From: Mycolicibacterium chitae
GTDB lineage: Bacteria; Actinomycetota; Actinomycetes; Mycobacteriales; Mycobacteriaceae
Length of the DNA stretch: 64,000 bases
Direction: 5' to 3'
Assembly (NCBI RefSeq): GCF_900637205.1
Contig: NZ_LR134355.1
Span: 1,984,001-2,048,000 of the forward strand
Positions 48,520 to 59,337 of the stretch are shown here, piece after piece. The position numbers and the translations under genes are program-made. The notes beneath the pieces are model-generated. The model was not told where the DNA came from. It saw only the letters and a list, made by a program, of their open reading frames with translations, and did no database searches. How positions within the stretch are numbered: the first letter of the stretch is position 1; every line of letters begins with the position of its first letter.

Positions 48520-49356
48520 ATGAATGAGCACGCCGCCCTTGCCGACAACCGGGCCAACTGGGATCAACGCGCCGACGTCCACGCCCGCTCCCGCATGTAC
48601 GACGTGGACGGCTTCCTGGCCGACCGCACGGCCATCTCCGACGTGGTGCGGCGCGATCTCGCGGTGCTGGCCCCGCACCTTCCGGATTCCGGGGTACGGG
48701 GGCGGTCGCTGCTGCATCTGCAGTGCCACATCGGCATCGACACGGTGTCGTGGGCGCGCCTGGGCGCCGCCGGGGTCGCGGGCCTGGACCTGTCGCCGAA
48801 CTCGCTGCGGCACGCCCGCCGGATTGCGGAGGCCGACGGCCGCGACGTCGACTGGATCGAGGGCGACGCCCGGCGTGCCGCCACGCTGACCGACCGGCGC
48901 TTCGAGATCGTGGTCACCAGCGCGGGCACCATCGTGTGGCTGCCGGAACTGCGGTCCTGGGCGCGGTCCATCCACGATTTGCTCGTGCCGGGCGGGGTGT
49001 TCCTGATCCGCGACGACCACCCGATCCTGGCCGCCATGGAGTTCACACCCTGGCAGATCACCGACGATTATCTGGCCGGGGGAGGGGAGCGGGTCTATCG
49101 CGACGACGGCAGCTATACCGAGGACTCGGCCGGGCAGATCACGCAGACCACCAACCACGAGTGGCGCCACGATCTCGGCGAGGTGCTGGGGTCGCTGCTC
49201 GCGGCGGGGTTGCGCATCGAGGCGTTCGCCGAGTTGCCGCAGATGGACTGGCCGGCCTTCGAGGGGTTGGTGCCCGGGCCCCAGGGTTGGACGCTGCCGC
49301 CGGGTGCGCCGCGGATCCCGCTGAACTTCGCGGTCGTCGCCCGCCGGATCGACTGA
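48520..49356 (+). CDS. Class I SAM-dependent methyltransferase
   Basis: A 278-residue methyltransferase. The SAM-binding motif I is the atypical LLHLQCHIGIDTVSWARLGA near residue 68, followed by the acidic VAGLDLSPNSL and post-motif WIEGDARR, with IVWLPELRSWARSIHDLLVPGG near 140. The N-terminus (NRANWDQRADVHARS) is common in this subfamily. Substrate unknown. It follows the DUF2561 gene by 26 bp. I do not recall it in the corresponding M. tuberculosis segment, so it is an addition here. A strong terminator follows. Confidence 0.87.
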   Translation: MNEHAALADNRANWDQRADVHARSRMYDVDGFLADRTAISDVVRRDLAVLAPHLPDSGVRGRSLLHLQCHIGIDTVSWARLGAAGVAGLDLSPNSLRHARRIAEADGRDVDWIEGDARRAATLTDRRFEIVVTSAGTIVWLPELRSWARSIHDLLVPGGVFLIRDDHPILAAMEFTPWQITDDYLAGGGERVYRDDGSYTEDSAGQITQTTNHEWRHDLGEVLGSLLAAGLRIEAFAELPQMDWPAFEGLVPGPQGWTLPPGAPRIPLNFAVVARRID

Positions 49357-49371
49357 TCGCCCGAAAGGTCA

Positions 49372-49400
49372 GGGCCGTCACCGGAATCCGGTGACGGCCC
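49372..49400. terminator. Perfect hairpin between the methyltransferase gene and qcrB
   Basis: A perfect 13-bp stem (GGGCCGTCACCGG with CCGGTGACGGCCC) with a 3-nt loop, between convergent genes; no U tract. Likely a bidirectional terminator. Confidence 0.8.
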
Positions 49401-49426
49401 CGAACCGTTGGTGTCGCGGTCGACGG

Positions 49427-51076
49427 CTAGTGGTGCCCGTCGGATCCGTTGCCGTTGCCGCCGTGCTCGCGGTCCTGGTACTCCTTGAGCGCGGTCAGAG
49501 CGCGGTGCTCCGCGGCGTGGGCGGCCTCGCCGAGCGCCCGATCCTCTTCGAGCGGATCCGGTCTCAGGAAGCTGCCCGAACCCGGTTCGCCGGCCGAGCC
49601 CAGCTTGTTCATCTTCTTCGGCAGTGCCGCACCCTGGTACTCGAGCGGGATCGGATGACCATGCTCGTCGACCGGGCCCAGCGGCTGGTGCAGCTCGATG
49701 TAGGCACCGTGCGGCAGCCGCTTGATGATGCCGGTCTCGATGCCGTGCTCGAGCACCTCGCGGTCGCTGCGCTGCAGGGCGATGGCCCACCGGTAGGCGA
49801 TGAAGAAGATCAGCGGCGGCAGCACCACCGCGCCGATGCGCCCGATCCACGTCGTCGCGTTCAGCGAGATGTGGAACTTCAGCGCGATGGGGTCGTTCAT
49901 CGCGGAGAAGGTCAACACCATGTACAGCGCGATGGCCATCGCGCCGATGCCGGTGCGGACCGGAGCGTCCCGCGGCCGCTGCAACAGGTTGTGGTGCGCG
50001 TTGTCGCCGGTGAACTTCTTCTCCAGGTACGGCCACACGATCAGCAGCCCGAACACCAGGCCCATGCCCAGGGCCACCCAGGTGGAGGCCGGGATGGTGT
50101 AGTTGCCCGGGTAGAGCTCCCAGTTCGGGAAGATACGTGCCAGACCCTCGGTCCACATCATGTAGAAGTCGGGCTGGCTACCCGCGGAGATCTGCGACGG
50201 CCGGTAGGGACCGAGGTTCCAGATCGGATTGATCTGCAACAAGCCGCCCATCAGGCCCAGGACACCGACGGTCATCGCGAAGAACGCACCGGACTTCACC
50301 GCGAACACCGGCATGACGCGCACGCCGACGACGTTCTTCTCGGTGCGGCCGGGGCCGGGGAACTGGGTGTGCTTCTGGAACCACACCAGGGCCATGTGGG
50401 CGCCGATGAGCGCCAGCATGATGCCGGGCAGCAGCAGGATGTGCAGCGCGTACATCCGCGGGATGATGATCTCGCCCGGGAAGTCACCGCCGAACAGCGC
50501 CCAGTGCAGCCAGGTGCCGATCACCGGCATGCCCAGGGTGATCGAGGAGAACGAGGCGCGCAGGCCGGTGCCGGACAGCAGTTCGTCGGGCAGCGTGTAG
50601 CCGAAGAAGCCCTCGAACATCGCCAGGATCAGCAGCAGCGAGCCGATCACCCAGTTGGCCTCACGCGGCCGGCGGAACGCGCCGGTGAAGAAGATGCGCG
50701 CCAGGTGCACCATGATCGACGCGGCGAACAGCAGCGCGGCCCAGTGGTGGATCTGCCGGACGAACAAGCCGCCGCGGACCTCGAAGCTGATGTTCAGCGC
50801 CGTCTCGTAGGCGCGGGACATCTCGACGCCGCGCAACGGCTGGTACACGCCGTCGTAGACGACGTGTGCCATGGACGGATCGAAGAACAGCGTCAGGTAG
50901 ACGCCGGTGATCAGCAGGACGATGAAGCTGTACAGCGCGATCTCGCCCAGCAGGAACGACCAGTGCGTGGGGAAGACCTTGTTGAGGATTCCGCGTCGAA
51001 CGGCCGCCGAGGGGTGGTAGCGAGAGTCGATCGCGTCGCCCTGTTTGGCCATTACCTCGCCGAGTTTCGGACTCAT
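49427..51076 (-). CDS. qcrB: Cytochrome bc1 complex cytochrome b subunit
   Basis: A 549-residue b-type cytochrome of the bcc complex that oxidises menaquinol. About eight transmembrane segments; heme and quinone-site marks include [11 protein letters not shown] near residue 100, [20 protein letters not shown] near 195 and the PEW-like [19 protein letters not shown] near 310. The Q/N-rich, His- and Gly-rich C-terminus is cytoplasmic. The ATG overlaps the qcrA stop by 4 bp (ATGA). Target of bcc inhibitors such as Q203 in M. tuberculosis. Confidence 0.97.
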   Translation of the reverse strand: MSPKLGEVMAKQGDAIDSRYHPSAAVRRGILNKVFPTHWSFLLGEIALYSFIVLLITGVYLTLFFDPSMAHVVYDGVYQPLRGVEMSRAYETALNISFEVRGGLFVRQIHHWAALLFAASIMVHLARIFFTGAFRRPREANWVIGSLLLILAMFEGFFGYTLPDELLSGTGLRASFSSITLGMPVIGTWLHWALFGGDFPGEIIIPRMYALHILLLPGIMLALIGAHMALVWFQKHTQFPGPGRTEKNVVGVRVMPVFAVKSGAFFAMTVGVLGLMGGLLQINPIWNLGPYRPSQISAGSQPDFYMMWTEGLARIFPNWELYPGNYTIPASTWVALGMGLVFGLLIVWPYLEKKFTGDNAHHNLLQRPRDAPVRTGIGAMAIALYMVLTFSAMNDPIALKFHISLNATTWIGRIGAVVLPPLIFFIAYRWAIALQRSDREVLEHGIETGIIKRLPHGAYIELHQPLGPVDEHGHPIPLEYQGAALPKKMNKLGSAGEPGSGSFLRPDPLEEDRALGEAAHAAEHRALTALKEYQDREHGGNGNGSDGHH

Positions 51077-52224
51077 GATTTGCGCTCCCAGAAGGCCGGA
51101 CCGACAGGTTCGATGAAGTCACCATTGGCCACCAGGTAGCCCTCGGTGTTGATCGTGATGGGCAGCTGCGCCAGCGCACGTGCGGCCGGGCCGAACGTCG
51201 GGCGAGCGAACTCCAGCGCGTCGAACTGCGACTGGTGGCACGGGCACAGGATGCGGTAGCTCTGCTGCTCGTACAGCGACGAGGGGCAGCCCAGGTGCGA
51301 GCACACCTTCGTGTAGGCGAACAGGTCGCCGAAGTTGAAGCTCTCCTGGCCCTGCCGCTTGACCACGCGGCTCATGTCCTGCGACTTGATGCGGATGAGC
51401 ATGACCGGGTTGCGGACGCCCATCTGGATCGCGGTCAGCTTGTGATGCGAATCGACGGTGGTGCCGTCGCCGTCGGAATCACGCAGCGGGAACACGGTTT
51501 CCATGCCGCCGGCGTCGATGTCCTCGGGACGCATCTTCACGAACGGGGCGTGGCTGTCGCCGGTCGCCCGGGCGAGGTAGATGGTCTCGCCGTGGTAGCG
51601 CGGGGTCCACCCGGAGGTCCACAGCACCGCCTTCTTGCCCTCGGCCGTCGGGACGACGGGCTTCCACGGGTTCTTGATCAAGCCGCCCGCGAAGGCCACC
51701 AGCGTGCCGAGCCCGAAGGCGCCCAGACCCAGGCCCATCGAGGCGCCGATGATCTTGCGTCGCTTGATCGTCGACCCCTCGAGGGCGTCGGTCAGGTTGG
51801 CGACGATGGTCTTGCGGTCGAACTCCGAGGACGCGCCGTCGTGGCGGTCCTGGATGGTGATCTCCTGCGGGATGAACTTCTTCTGGAAGAGCACCGCGCC
51901 GATGCCGATCGCCAGGATCGACAGCCCGAAGGTCAGGCCGTACATCGGCGTGGCCAGGGCGTACCACCAGCTGTCCGGATCGAATTCCCAAGGCCAGAAC
52001 AGGAATACCAGCAGCAGAGCCAGGCCGCACAGCCCGCCGAACAGCAGCCAGCCGGCCACCGAGCGCTCGGCGCGCTTCTCGGCCCGCGTGCCCTCGATGG
52101 GCCAGCGGGGCTCCTTGAAGACGATGTCGACACCGTCTTGCTTGCCACCGAGTGCGAGCAGCTCTTCTCGCGACATCGCCGCCAACTGTTCGTCGGTCGG
52201 TTTCGCACCCTGGTTGTCGGTCAT
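51073..52224 (-). CDS. qcrA: Cytochrome bc1 complex Rieske iron-sulfur subunit
   Basis: A 383-residue Rieske protein with the actinobacterial extra membrane segments (about 68-92, 98-120 and 170-190). The 2Fe-2S ligands are in CSHLGC and CPCH (near residues 317 and 338), followed by [10 protein letters not shown]. The ATG at 52224 overlaps the qcrC stop (ATGA), and its own stop overlaps the qcrB start, so the three genes are translationally coupled. Confidence 0.97.
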   Translation of the reverse strand: MTDNQGAKPTDEQLAAMSREELLALGGKQDGVDIVFKEPRWPIEGTRAEKRAERSVAGWLLFGGLCGLALLLVFLFWPWEFDPDSWWYALATPMYGLTFGLSILAIGIGAVLFQKKFIPQEITIQDRHDGASSEFDRKTIVANLTDALEGSTIKRRKIIGASMGLGLGAFGLGTLVAFAGGLIKNPWKPVVPTAEGKKAVLWTSGWTPRYHGETIYLARATGDSHAPFVKMRPEDIDAGGMETVFPLRDSDGDGTTVDSHHKLTAIQMGVRNPVMLIRIKSQDMSRVVKRQGQESFNFGDLFAYTKVCSHLGCPSSLYEQQSYRILCPCHQSQFDALEFARPTFGPAARALAQLPITINTEGYLVANGDFIEPVGPAFWERKS

Positions 52225-53075
52225 GCCCTTGCCCCGATCCACATTGTGATTCCGATCATCACGGTGATGCCGAGGATCCAGATCACCATTCCTTCAGACG
52301 TGGGTCCCAGCCCACCCAGGCCGTATCCGCCGGGGCTCTTGGCCTCAGAGACGTTGCGGACGTAGCTGATGATGTCCGTCTTCTCTTCGGGGGTGAGCTG
52401 CCGGTCGGAGAACTTCGGCATGTTCTGCGGCCCGGTGAGCATCGCGGTGTAGATCACCTGGGGATTGGCGTCTCCGAGTGCCGGCGCGTACTTGCCGGAC
52501 GACAGCGCGCCGCCCTGACCGGTGAAGTTGTGGCACGAGGCGCAGTTGAGCCGGAACAGGTCACCGCCGCGCGCGAGGTTGCCGTGGGTCAGCGACTCCT
52601 GGGCGATCTCACCGTTGGCGTCGCGGACCACCATGGGGCCGCCGCCGTTGGCCTGGACGTAGGCGCCCAGCGCGTCGGTCTGATGCTCATCGAAGTTCAC
52701 CGGCTTCTCCGGCGCCTGCTGGTGCAGGCTCATGGCCGGCATGCGTCCGGTGGAGACCTGGAACCAGACGGCCGCCTCGCCGACGCCGACCAGGCTGGGA
52801 CCGCGATCGTGCACGCCCTGCAGGTTGGCGCCGTGGCAGCTGATGCACGACGTTTCGTAGAGCTGCTTACCGGTGCGGATCAGTGCCGACTGTGATTCGT
52901 CGGCGACCGCCACCTGGGGCTTGGGCGTCAGCACGGCGGCCAGACCGCCCGCCAGCGCCAAGGCGATCAGCAGCAACGTCCCGGCCGTCAGGCGACGGCG
53001 CCACCGCCGCCGGGACCGGTCACCGTTGGCCGATCCGATCAAGCGCGAGATATTCAACCGAGCTCTCCTGTTCAT
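52221..53075 (-). CDS. qcrC: Cytochrome bc1 complex diheme cytochrome c subunit
   Basis: A 284-residue membrane-anchored diheme cytochrome cc that hands electrons straight to CtaC. N-terminal basic stretch and membrane anchor at about 28-48, two heme motifs CISCH near residue 76 and CASCH near 178, and a C-terminal membrane helix. The annotated ATG is at 53075, but TTG at 53057 has a good AGGAGAG 5 nt upstream and would give an N-terminus closer to M. tuberculosis QcrC as I recall it, so the true start may be there. Confidence 0.95.
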   Translation of the reverse strand: MNRRARLNISRLIGSANGDRSRRRWRRRLTAGTLLLIALALAGGLAAVLTPKPQVAVADESQSALIRTGKQLYETSCISCHGANLQGVHDRGPSLVGVGEAAVWFQVSTGRMPAMSLHQQAPEKPVNFDEHQTDALGAYVQANGGGPMVVRDANGEIAQESLTHGNLARGGDLFRLNCASCHNFTGQGGALSSGKYAPALGDANPQVIYTAMLTGPQNMPKFSDRQLTPEEKTDIISYVRNVSEAKSPGGYGLGGLGPTSEGMVIWILGITVMIGITMWIGARA

Positions 53076-53086
53076 GGCCGCGTGAA

Positions 53087-54871
<1,785 letters not shown>

Positions 54872-54900
<29 letters not shown>

Positions 54901-56680
54901 GCGCGCCGCGCCGGGGCGGATCCCGATCGGCGTCCGCGTCGCGGTGCTGCTCGGCGGCCAGCCGCGCCGACCGGGCGGCGGCCGCCCACCCGGCCAACCG
55001 GCCCGCGCCGTGTCGCGAGGACGTCCAACCCTGGCTGGTGCGCACGATCCGGGTGCCCGGCGTCGTCAGCCACCGCGCGATCAGCGCGGTCTCCTCGACC
55101 AGCGCGCCGCCCAGCGGGGCCGGCTCGCTGAGGATGGTCTGCGCGCCGGCGCACAGCGCCGCCACCACCGGCATCGGCGGGACCCCGCGTCGCGCGGTGC
55201 CCGCCGCGGCCAGCTGACCGCGGCGTACGACCGCCAGCTGCCAGCCGCCGGCCCCGTCCGGCGCCGCGGCCACCAGCTCGTCGATGGCCACCAGCGAGGC
55301 CAGGCGTTGTCCGCGCCAGGCGGTCTCGATGGCCAGGGCGGTGTGATCGCGCAGCCGCGCGGCGTTCTCGTAGAGGCCGCGGCGCGCCAGCGCGTCCACC
55401 TCGGCCACCGCGGCGTCCAGCGGCGCGTTGTCGGCGCCGGCCAAGATGTCCGCGGCTCGCGCCGCCACGGGCGCGTAGTCGGCCGCCGAGATGTCGCGCG
55501 GCGCCGGGCAGGGGGATAGCTCGCGTTCCGGGCAGGACGGACCGTGGCGGGCCGAGCGGCCCAGGCGGGTGGTGCAGGTCCGTACGCCGGCGAACCGGGC
55601 CAGCAGCGCCGCGGTCTGCGCGACATCGGCGCGGGACCGGAACGGCCCGAGCGCACCCGGGTGCCGCGGCCGGCGGACCACCACGAAGCGGGCGAACGCC
55701 TCGTCCGACAGCGCCACCCACCACCAGCGCTGCGGGAACTTGGAGCGCCGGTTGAACGGCGGGGCGTGCGCGGCGAGCAGCCGCAGCTCACGCACCCCGG
55801 CCTCCAGCGCATGCGCGCATTCGACGTGGTCCACGGATTCGGCCAGCGCGACCATCTCTCGCATCCGCGCCCGCGAGTCCGACCCGTTGAAGTACTGCCC
55901 GACCCGGCGCCGCAGATCGGTGGCCGTGCCGACGTAGAGCACCTCCGCTGACGGGCCGCGGAACAGGTAGACGCCGGGGGCGCGGGGCAGCTGGGTGGCC
56001 AGCCCGCGCTTGGCCCGTTGCGCGGGGGTGACGTCGGGCAGATACGAACGCAGCGCCGGATACGTGCGCACGCCCTGATTGCCCACGCGCTCGATCAGGC
56101 GGTGCAGGACGTCGACCGTGGCGCGCGCGTCGTCGAGGGCCCGGTGCGTCGGGGTGGTGGCCGCGCCCAGCAGGCGGGCGAGGTCGGCGAGCCGGACGCT
56201 GGGCGCCTCGTCGCGGGTGAGCACGCGGCGGGCCAGCCGCACCGTGCACAACACCGGCGGACGCGGCCACGCGATGTCGCACTGCGCGGCGGCCGCGCGC
56301 AGGAATCCCATGTCGAATCCGGCGTTGTGGGCCACGAGCACCGCGCCACGCGCGAACTCGAGGAACATCGGCAGCACCGCCTCGATGGTCGGCGCGGCGC
56401 GCACCATCGCGGTGGTGATACCGGTCAGATGGACGATCTGCGGCGGGATGGATCGACGCGGATCGACAAGTGTGGCAAATTCGCCGAGCACCTCGCCGCC
56501 GCGCACCTTCACCGCGCCGATCTCGGTGATCGCATCGCACGCCCCGCCGGGTTGTTTCGGGGCGGCGCGTCCCCCGGTGGTCTCGAGGTCCACGACCACG
56601 AAGGTGGTGTCGCGCAGGGAGAGGTCCGCGGACGGGTCGAAGTCCGCGAAACTCAGCTGCCCCCCATCCGACGAACGCAT
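54872..56680 (-). CDS. DEDD exonuclease / UvrC-like GIY-YIG protein (Rv2191 counterpart)
   Basis: A 602-residue fusion. Residues 25-190 form a DnaQ-type 3'-5' exonuclease with [11 protein letters not shown], the second acidic residue in [10 protein letters not shown] near 118, and [12 protein letters not shown] near 180. Residues 230-310 form a GIY-YIG nuclease domain ([32 protein letters not shown]). The rest resembles the middle of Cho/UvrC, and the true UvrC C-terminus is absent. Likely a DNA-repair nuclease. The ATG at 56680 sits inside a LexA-type box and 8 nt after TAACGT, so it should be a leaderless, DNA-damage-inducible gene. Confidence 0.92.
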
Positions 56681-56686
56681 GTTCGA
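56671..56686 (-). promoter_or_regulatory. LexA/SOS box overlapping the start codon
   Basis: On the minus strand TCGAAC-ATGC-GTTCGT, one mismatch to the mycobacterial SOS box TCGAAC-N4-GTTCGA. The spacer holds the ATG itself; with the -10 at 56694-56689, bound LexA would cover the transcription start. Confidence 0.7.
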
Positions 56687-56688
56687 AT

Positions 56689-56694
56689 ACGTTA
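56689..56694 (-). promoter_or_regulatory. Leaderless -10 element of the nuclease gene
   Basis: TAACGT on the minus strand, 8 nt before the ATG at 56680, directly upstream of the LexA box. Confidence 0.5.
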
Positions 56695-56819
56695 GAGCCC
56701 GGGGCGGACATTTACCGCGCCGACGCGCGCCGACGCGCGCCGGGGCGGGTTGTCGGTGCCCTCGGTTAGCGTCCGGCTACAGCCAGCCGCCACGGCGGAA
56801 ACGAGAGATGGGACGCGGC

Positions 56820-57119
56820 ATGACGGAGATAGGGAAGCTGCCGGTACGGCACGGCGGAGGCGATCGCGGCCACGATCACGACCATGTTCACGACCACGAG
56901 GGGCGCTCCGATGCTGCGGACCCCGTGGTCATCGACTGCGACGACTGTGCTGTCCGCGGGTCGGGCTGCCACGACTGCGTGGTCAGCGTGTTGCTCGGGG
57001 TGCCGGATGAGTTGCTGGCCGATGAGCGGGCGGCGCTGGAGGTGCTCGCGGAGGCCGGCATGGCGCCGCGGCTGCGGCTGGTGCCGGTGCGGCGCGGCCC
57101 GCACCACGGTGTGGCCTGA
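56820..57119 (+). CDS. Small His- and Cys-rich protein, possible metal binder
   Basis: A 99-residue protein (103 if it starts at the ATG at 56808). The N-terminus contains a His/Asp cluster, GGGDRGHDHDHVHDHEG, and the middle a four-cysteine block, CDDCAVRGSGCHDC, then VVSVLLG and a short acidic/hydrophobic tail. The Cys block is similar to a small conserved actinobacterial family; the His cluster suggests zinc, nickel or copper binding, which is inference. No ribosome-binding site stands out. It lies between the DNA-repair nuclease and the NlpC/P60 hydrolase genes. Confidence 0.7.
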   Translation: MTEIGKLPVRHGGGDRGHDHDHVHDHEGRSDAADPVVIDCDDCAVRGSGCHDCVVSVLLGVPDELLADERAALEVLAEAGMAPRLRLVPVRRGPHHGVA

Positions 57120-57198
57120 TTCACCTTCGGCGGGTGCCGCGGGATGGGCGTGCCAGTGGGCGCCCGGCCTGTAACTCCTGCTAGATTGGCAACTTCTG

Positions 57199-57228
57199 TT
57201 GGACAACGCCGATATCGTTTCGTAACCT
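57199..57228 (+). promoter_or_regulatory. Promoter of the NlpC/P60 hydrolase gene
   Basis: TTGGAC (57199-57204), 18 bp, TAACCT (57223-57228): the most complete -35/-10 pair in the window. The leader to the TTG start at 57309 would be about 74 nt, with AAGGA as ribosome-binding site. Confidence 0.6.
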
Positions 57229-57308
57229 ATTCGAGACCTAACGCGGTCGGGGGCGACGCGGAAACGGCACAACGCAGACAGTTGTAAGCAGTTTTAAGGA
57301 CGCGAATC

Positions 57309-58451
57309 TTGAGGATCGACGGCACGCTCTGGACCGATCGCATCATCAACCGACCCCTCAAACGGACCGCAATCTGCCTGATTGCCGTGTTGACCGTGCT
57401 GAGCGGGGCATTCGCCTCGGCGGTGTATGCGGACCCGCAAGAAGATGCCCTGGCAAAGTTGACCGAACTTTCCCGCGAGGCCGAACAGACCACCGAGGCC
57501 ATGCACGCCGCGCAGCTCGACCTCACCGAGAAGCTCGAGGCCCAGGCCGCCGCCGAGCAGAAGCTGGCCGCCGACCGCGCCGCCGTCGAGGCCGCCCGGG
57601 CGCAGCTGTCGACCTATCAGGCCGGGGTCGACAAGTTCGCCGCCGCCACCTACATGGGTGGTCGGACCTCCGGCTTCAACGCCATCCTGACCGCCGAGTC
57701 GCCGCAGGGCCTGATCGACAAGATGGCCGTGCAGCGGGTGATGGCCAACGAGATGTCCTCGCAGATGGCCAACTACCGCAGCGTCAGCGAGCAGGCCAAG
57801 GCCGCCGAGGCCGCCTCCGTGCACTCCGCCGCCGAGGCGAAGACCGCCGCGGAGCAGGCCGCCGCCGTGCGCGCCGATCTGCAGTCCAAGCAGAGCGAGC
57901 TGCAACTCAAGATCGCCGTGGTCCGCTCGCAGTACAACACCCTGACCCCGGATCAGCGGGTCGCGCTGGCGGACCCGGGCCCCGTCCCGCCGGCCGCCGC
58001 GCCCGGTCCGGAGATCCTGGCGCAGGGTCCGGAAGGCATCCCGGCCGGCGATATCGCGCCGCCGCCGGAGGCCGCCGTGGTGCCCGCGCCGGGTGGCGGA
58101 TCGCCGCAGGGCGCCATCGCCGTCCAGGCCGCGCTGACCCGGGTCGGATCGCCGTACTCCTGGGGCGGTTCGGGCCCGAGTGCCTTCGACTGCTCGGGAC
58201 TGGTGATGTGGGCGTTCCAGCAGGCCGGCATCTCGCTGCCGCATTCCAGCCAGGCGCTGGCCCGCGGTGGCACCCCGGTGTCGCGGGACCAACTGCAGCC
58301 CGGCGACGTGGTGAACACCTACTCGGACGCCTCGCACACCAGCATCTACGTCGGCGACGGCATGGTGGTGCACGCCTCTACCTACGGTGTGCCGGTCAAG
58401 GTGGTGCCGTTGGACGGCGCCGGACCGTTCTACAACGCGCGCCGTTACTGA
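57309..58451 (+). CDS. NlpC/P60 peptidoglycan endopeptidase (Rv2190c counterpart)
   Basis: A 380-residue secreted cell-wall hydrolase. Signal peptide at about 1-42 (basic, hydrophobic, ending near YADPQ), a coiled-coil domain at about 45-205 (Ala/Glu/Gln-rich, helical), a Pro-rich linker, then the NlpC/P60 domain at about 265-380. Catalytic residues: Cys295 (FDCSGL), His343 (ASHTSIYVGDG) and His355 (VVHAS). It would cleave the D-Glu-mDAP bond of peptide stems, like RipA. The TTG at 57309 is supported by AAGGA 8 nt upstream. The next gene begins inside its 3' end. Confidence 0.94.
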   Translation: MRIDGTLWTDRIINRPLKRTAICLIAVLTVLSGAFASAVYADPQEDALAKLTELSREAEQTTEAMHAAQLDLTEKLEAQAAAEQKLAADRAAVEAARAQLSTYQAGVDKFAAATYMGGRTSGFNAILTAESPQGLIDKMAVQRVMANEMSSQMANYRSVSEQAKAAEAASVHSAAEAKTAAEQAAAVRADLQSKQSELQLKIAVVRSQYNTLTPDQRVALADPGPVPPAAAPGPEILAQGPEGIPAGDIAPPPEAAVVPAPGGGSPQGAIAVQAALTRVGSPYSWGGSGPSAFDCSGLVMWAFQQAGISLPHSSQALARGGTPVSRDQLQPGDVVNTYSDASHTSIYVGDGMVVHASTYGVPVKVVPLDGAGPFYNARRY

Positions 58452-59325
58452 GCCGGCCGTCACCGAACCCGCAGTCCCCGAGCCCGCCGACTCCCGGTCC
58501 GGGTGGCGCGCGCCGGTTTTCGCCCTGATCGCCATCGCGGTGGTCGCCGCGGCCGCGGTGCTGCTGCGGCCCGACGCGTCCGCACCGTCGAGTGCGCCGC
58601 CGAGCGCCGCGCCCGCGGAACTGATCGTCGGGGACGGCCGCACCGTCACCCTGCTCAGCCTCGGCGGCGACGACACCGATGCGCTGCTCGACCGGGTGGC
58701 CGCCGAACTCGGCGAGGCCACCGCGCGCGTCGAGGACTTCTGGGGCACCGACTGGAACCGTGAGATCACCGTGGTGGCCACCGATTCGCCGACGCAGTTC
58801 GCCGCGGCCGCGCCCGGCGCCCCCGCCGGGATGGCCGCGGTCGCGGTCGCCGACGACGTCGACCTCGATCGGCGGGTGGCCACCGGCCAACGCATCGTGC
58901 TGGGCCCCGATGCCCACCGGATGAGCGATGCCGCGTTGCGCATCGTGCTGGCCCACGAGCTGTTTCACTACGCCGCGCGCACCGACACCGCCGCCGACGC
59001 GCCGCGCTGGCTCACCGAGGGCGTCGCCGACTACGTCGCCCGCCCCGCGCCGTCGGCCACGACCCCGTCCCCGGTCCCGTCGGCGCTGCCCGCCGACGCC
59101 GATTTCGACCGTCCGGAGCCCGAACTGTCGCGGGCCTACGACCGCGCCTGGATGTTCGCCCGGTTCCTGGCCGACCGGCACGGCCCGGCGGCGCTGCGCG
59201 AGCTCTACCGGCGCGCGGCCGGACCCGACCGCGTCCCCGCCGAGGACGCGCTGCGCGAGATCACCGGCGCCGAACCCGCCGCGCTCCTGCAGCAGTGGCG
59301 GCAGTGGTCGGCCGGGCCGCGCTAG
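58387..59325 (+). CDS. Membrane-anchored HExxH metalloprotease (Rv2189c region)
   Basis: A protein of about 312 residues if it starts at GTG 58387; no ATG, GTG or TTG exists between 58390 and the membrane helix, so either the start is inside the NlpC/P60 gene (65-bp overlap) or an unusual codon near 58444 is used. A transmembrane helix (PVFALIAIAVVAAAAVLL) precedes an extracytoplasmic domain with the zinc motif AHELFHYAA (His190, Glu191, His194) and the third ligand region WLTEGVADYVA, as in peptidase MA-like gluzincins. Probably an envelope protease, possibly working with the upstream hydrolase. Confidence 0.8.
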   Translation: MCRSRWCRWTAPDRSTTRAVTEPAVTEPAVPEPADSRSGWRAPVFALIAIAVVAAAAVLLRPDASAPSSAPPSAAPAELIVGDGRTVTLLSLGGDDTDALLDRVAAELGEATARVEDFWGTDWNREITVVATDSPTQFAAAAPGAPAGMAAVAVADDVDLDRRVATGQRIVLGPDAHRMSDAALRIVLAHELFHYAARTDTAADAPRWLTEGVADYVARPAPSATTPSPVPSALPADADFDRPEPELSRAYDRAWMFARFLADRHGPAALRELYRRAAGPDRVPAEDALREITGAEPAALLQQWRQWSAGPR

Positions 59326-59328
59326 CAT
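59323..59328 (+). promoter_or_regulatory. Putative -10 element of pimB
   Basis: TAGCAT, 9 nt, then the ATG at 59338; near-leaderless spacing. It overlaps the 3' end of the metalloprotease gene. Confidence 0.4.
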
Positions 59329-59337
59329 CGGCACACC

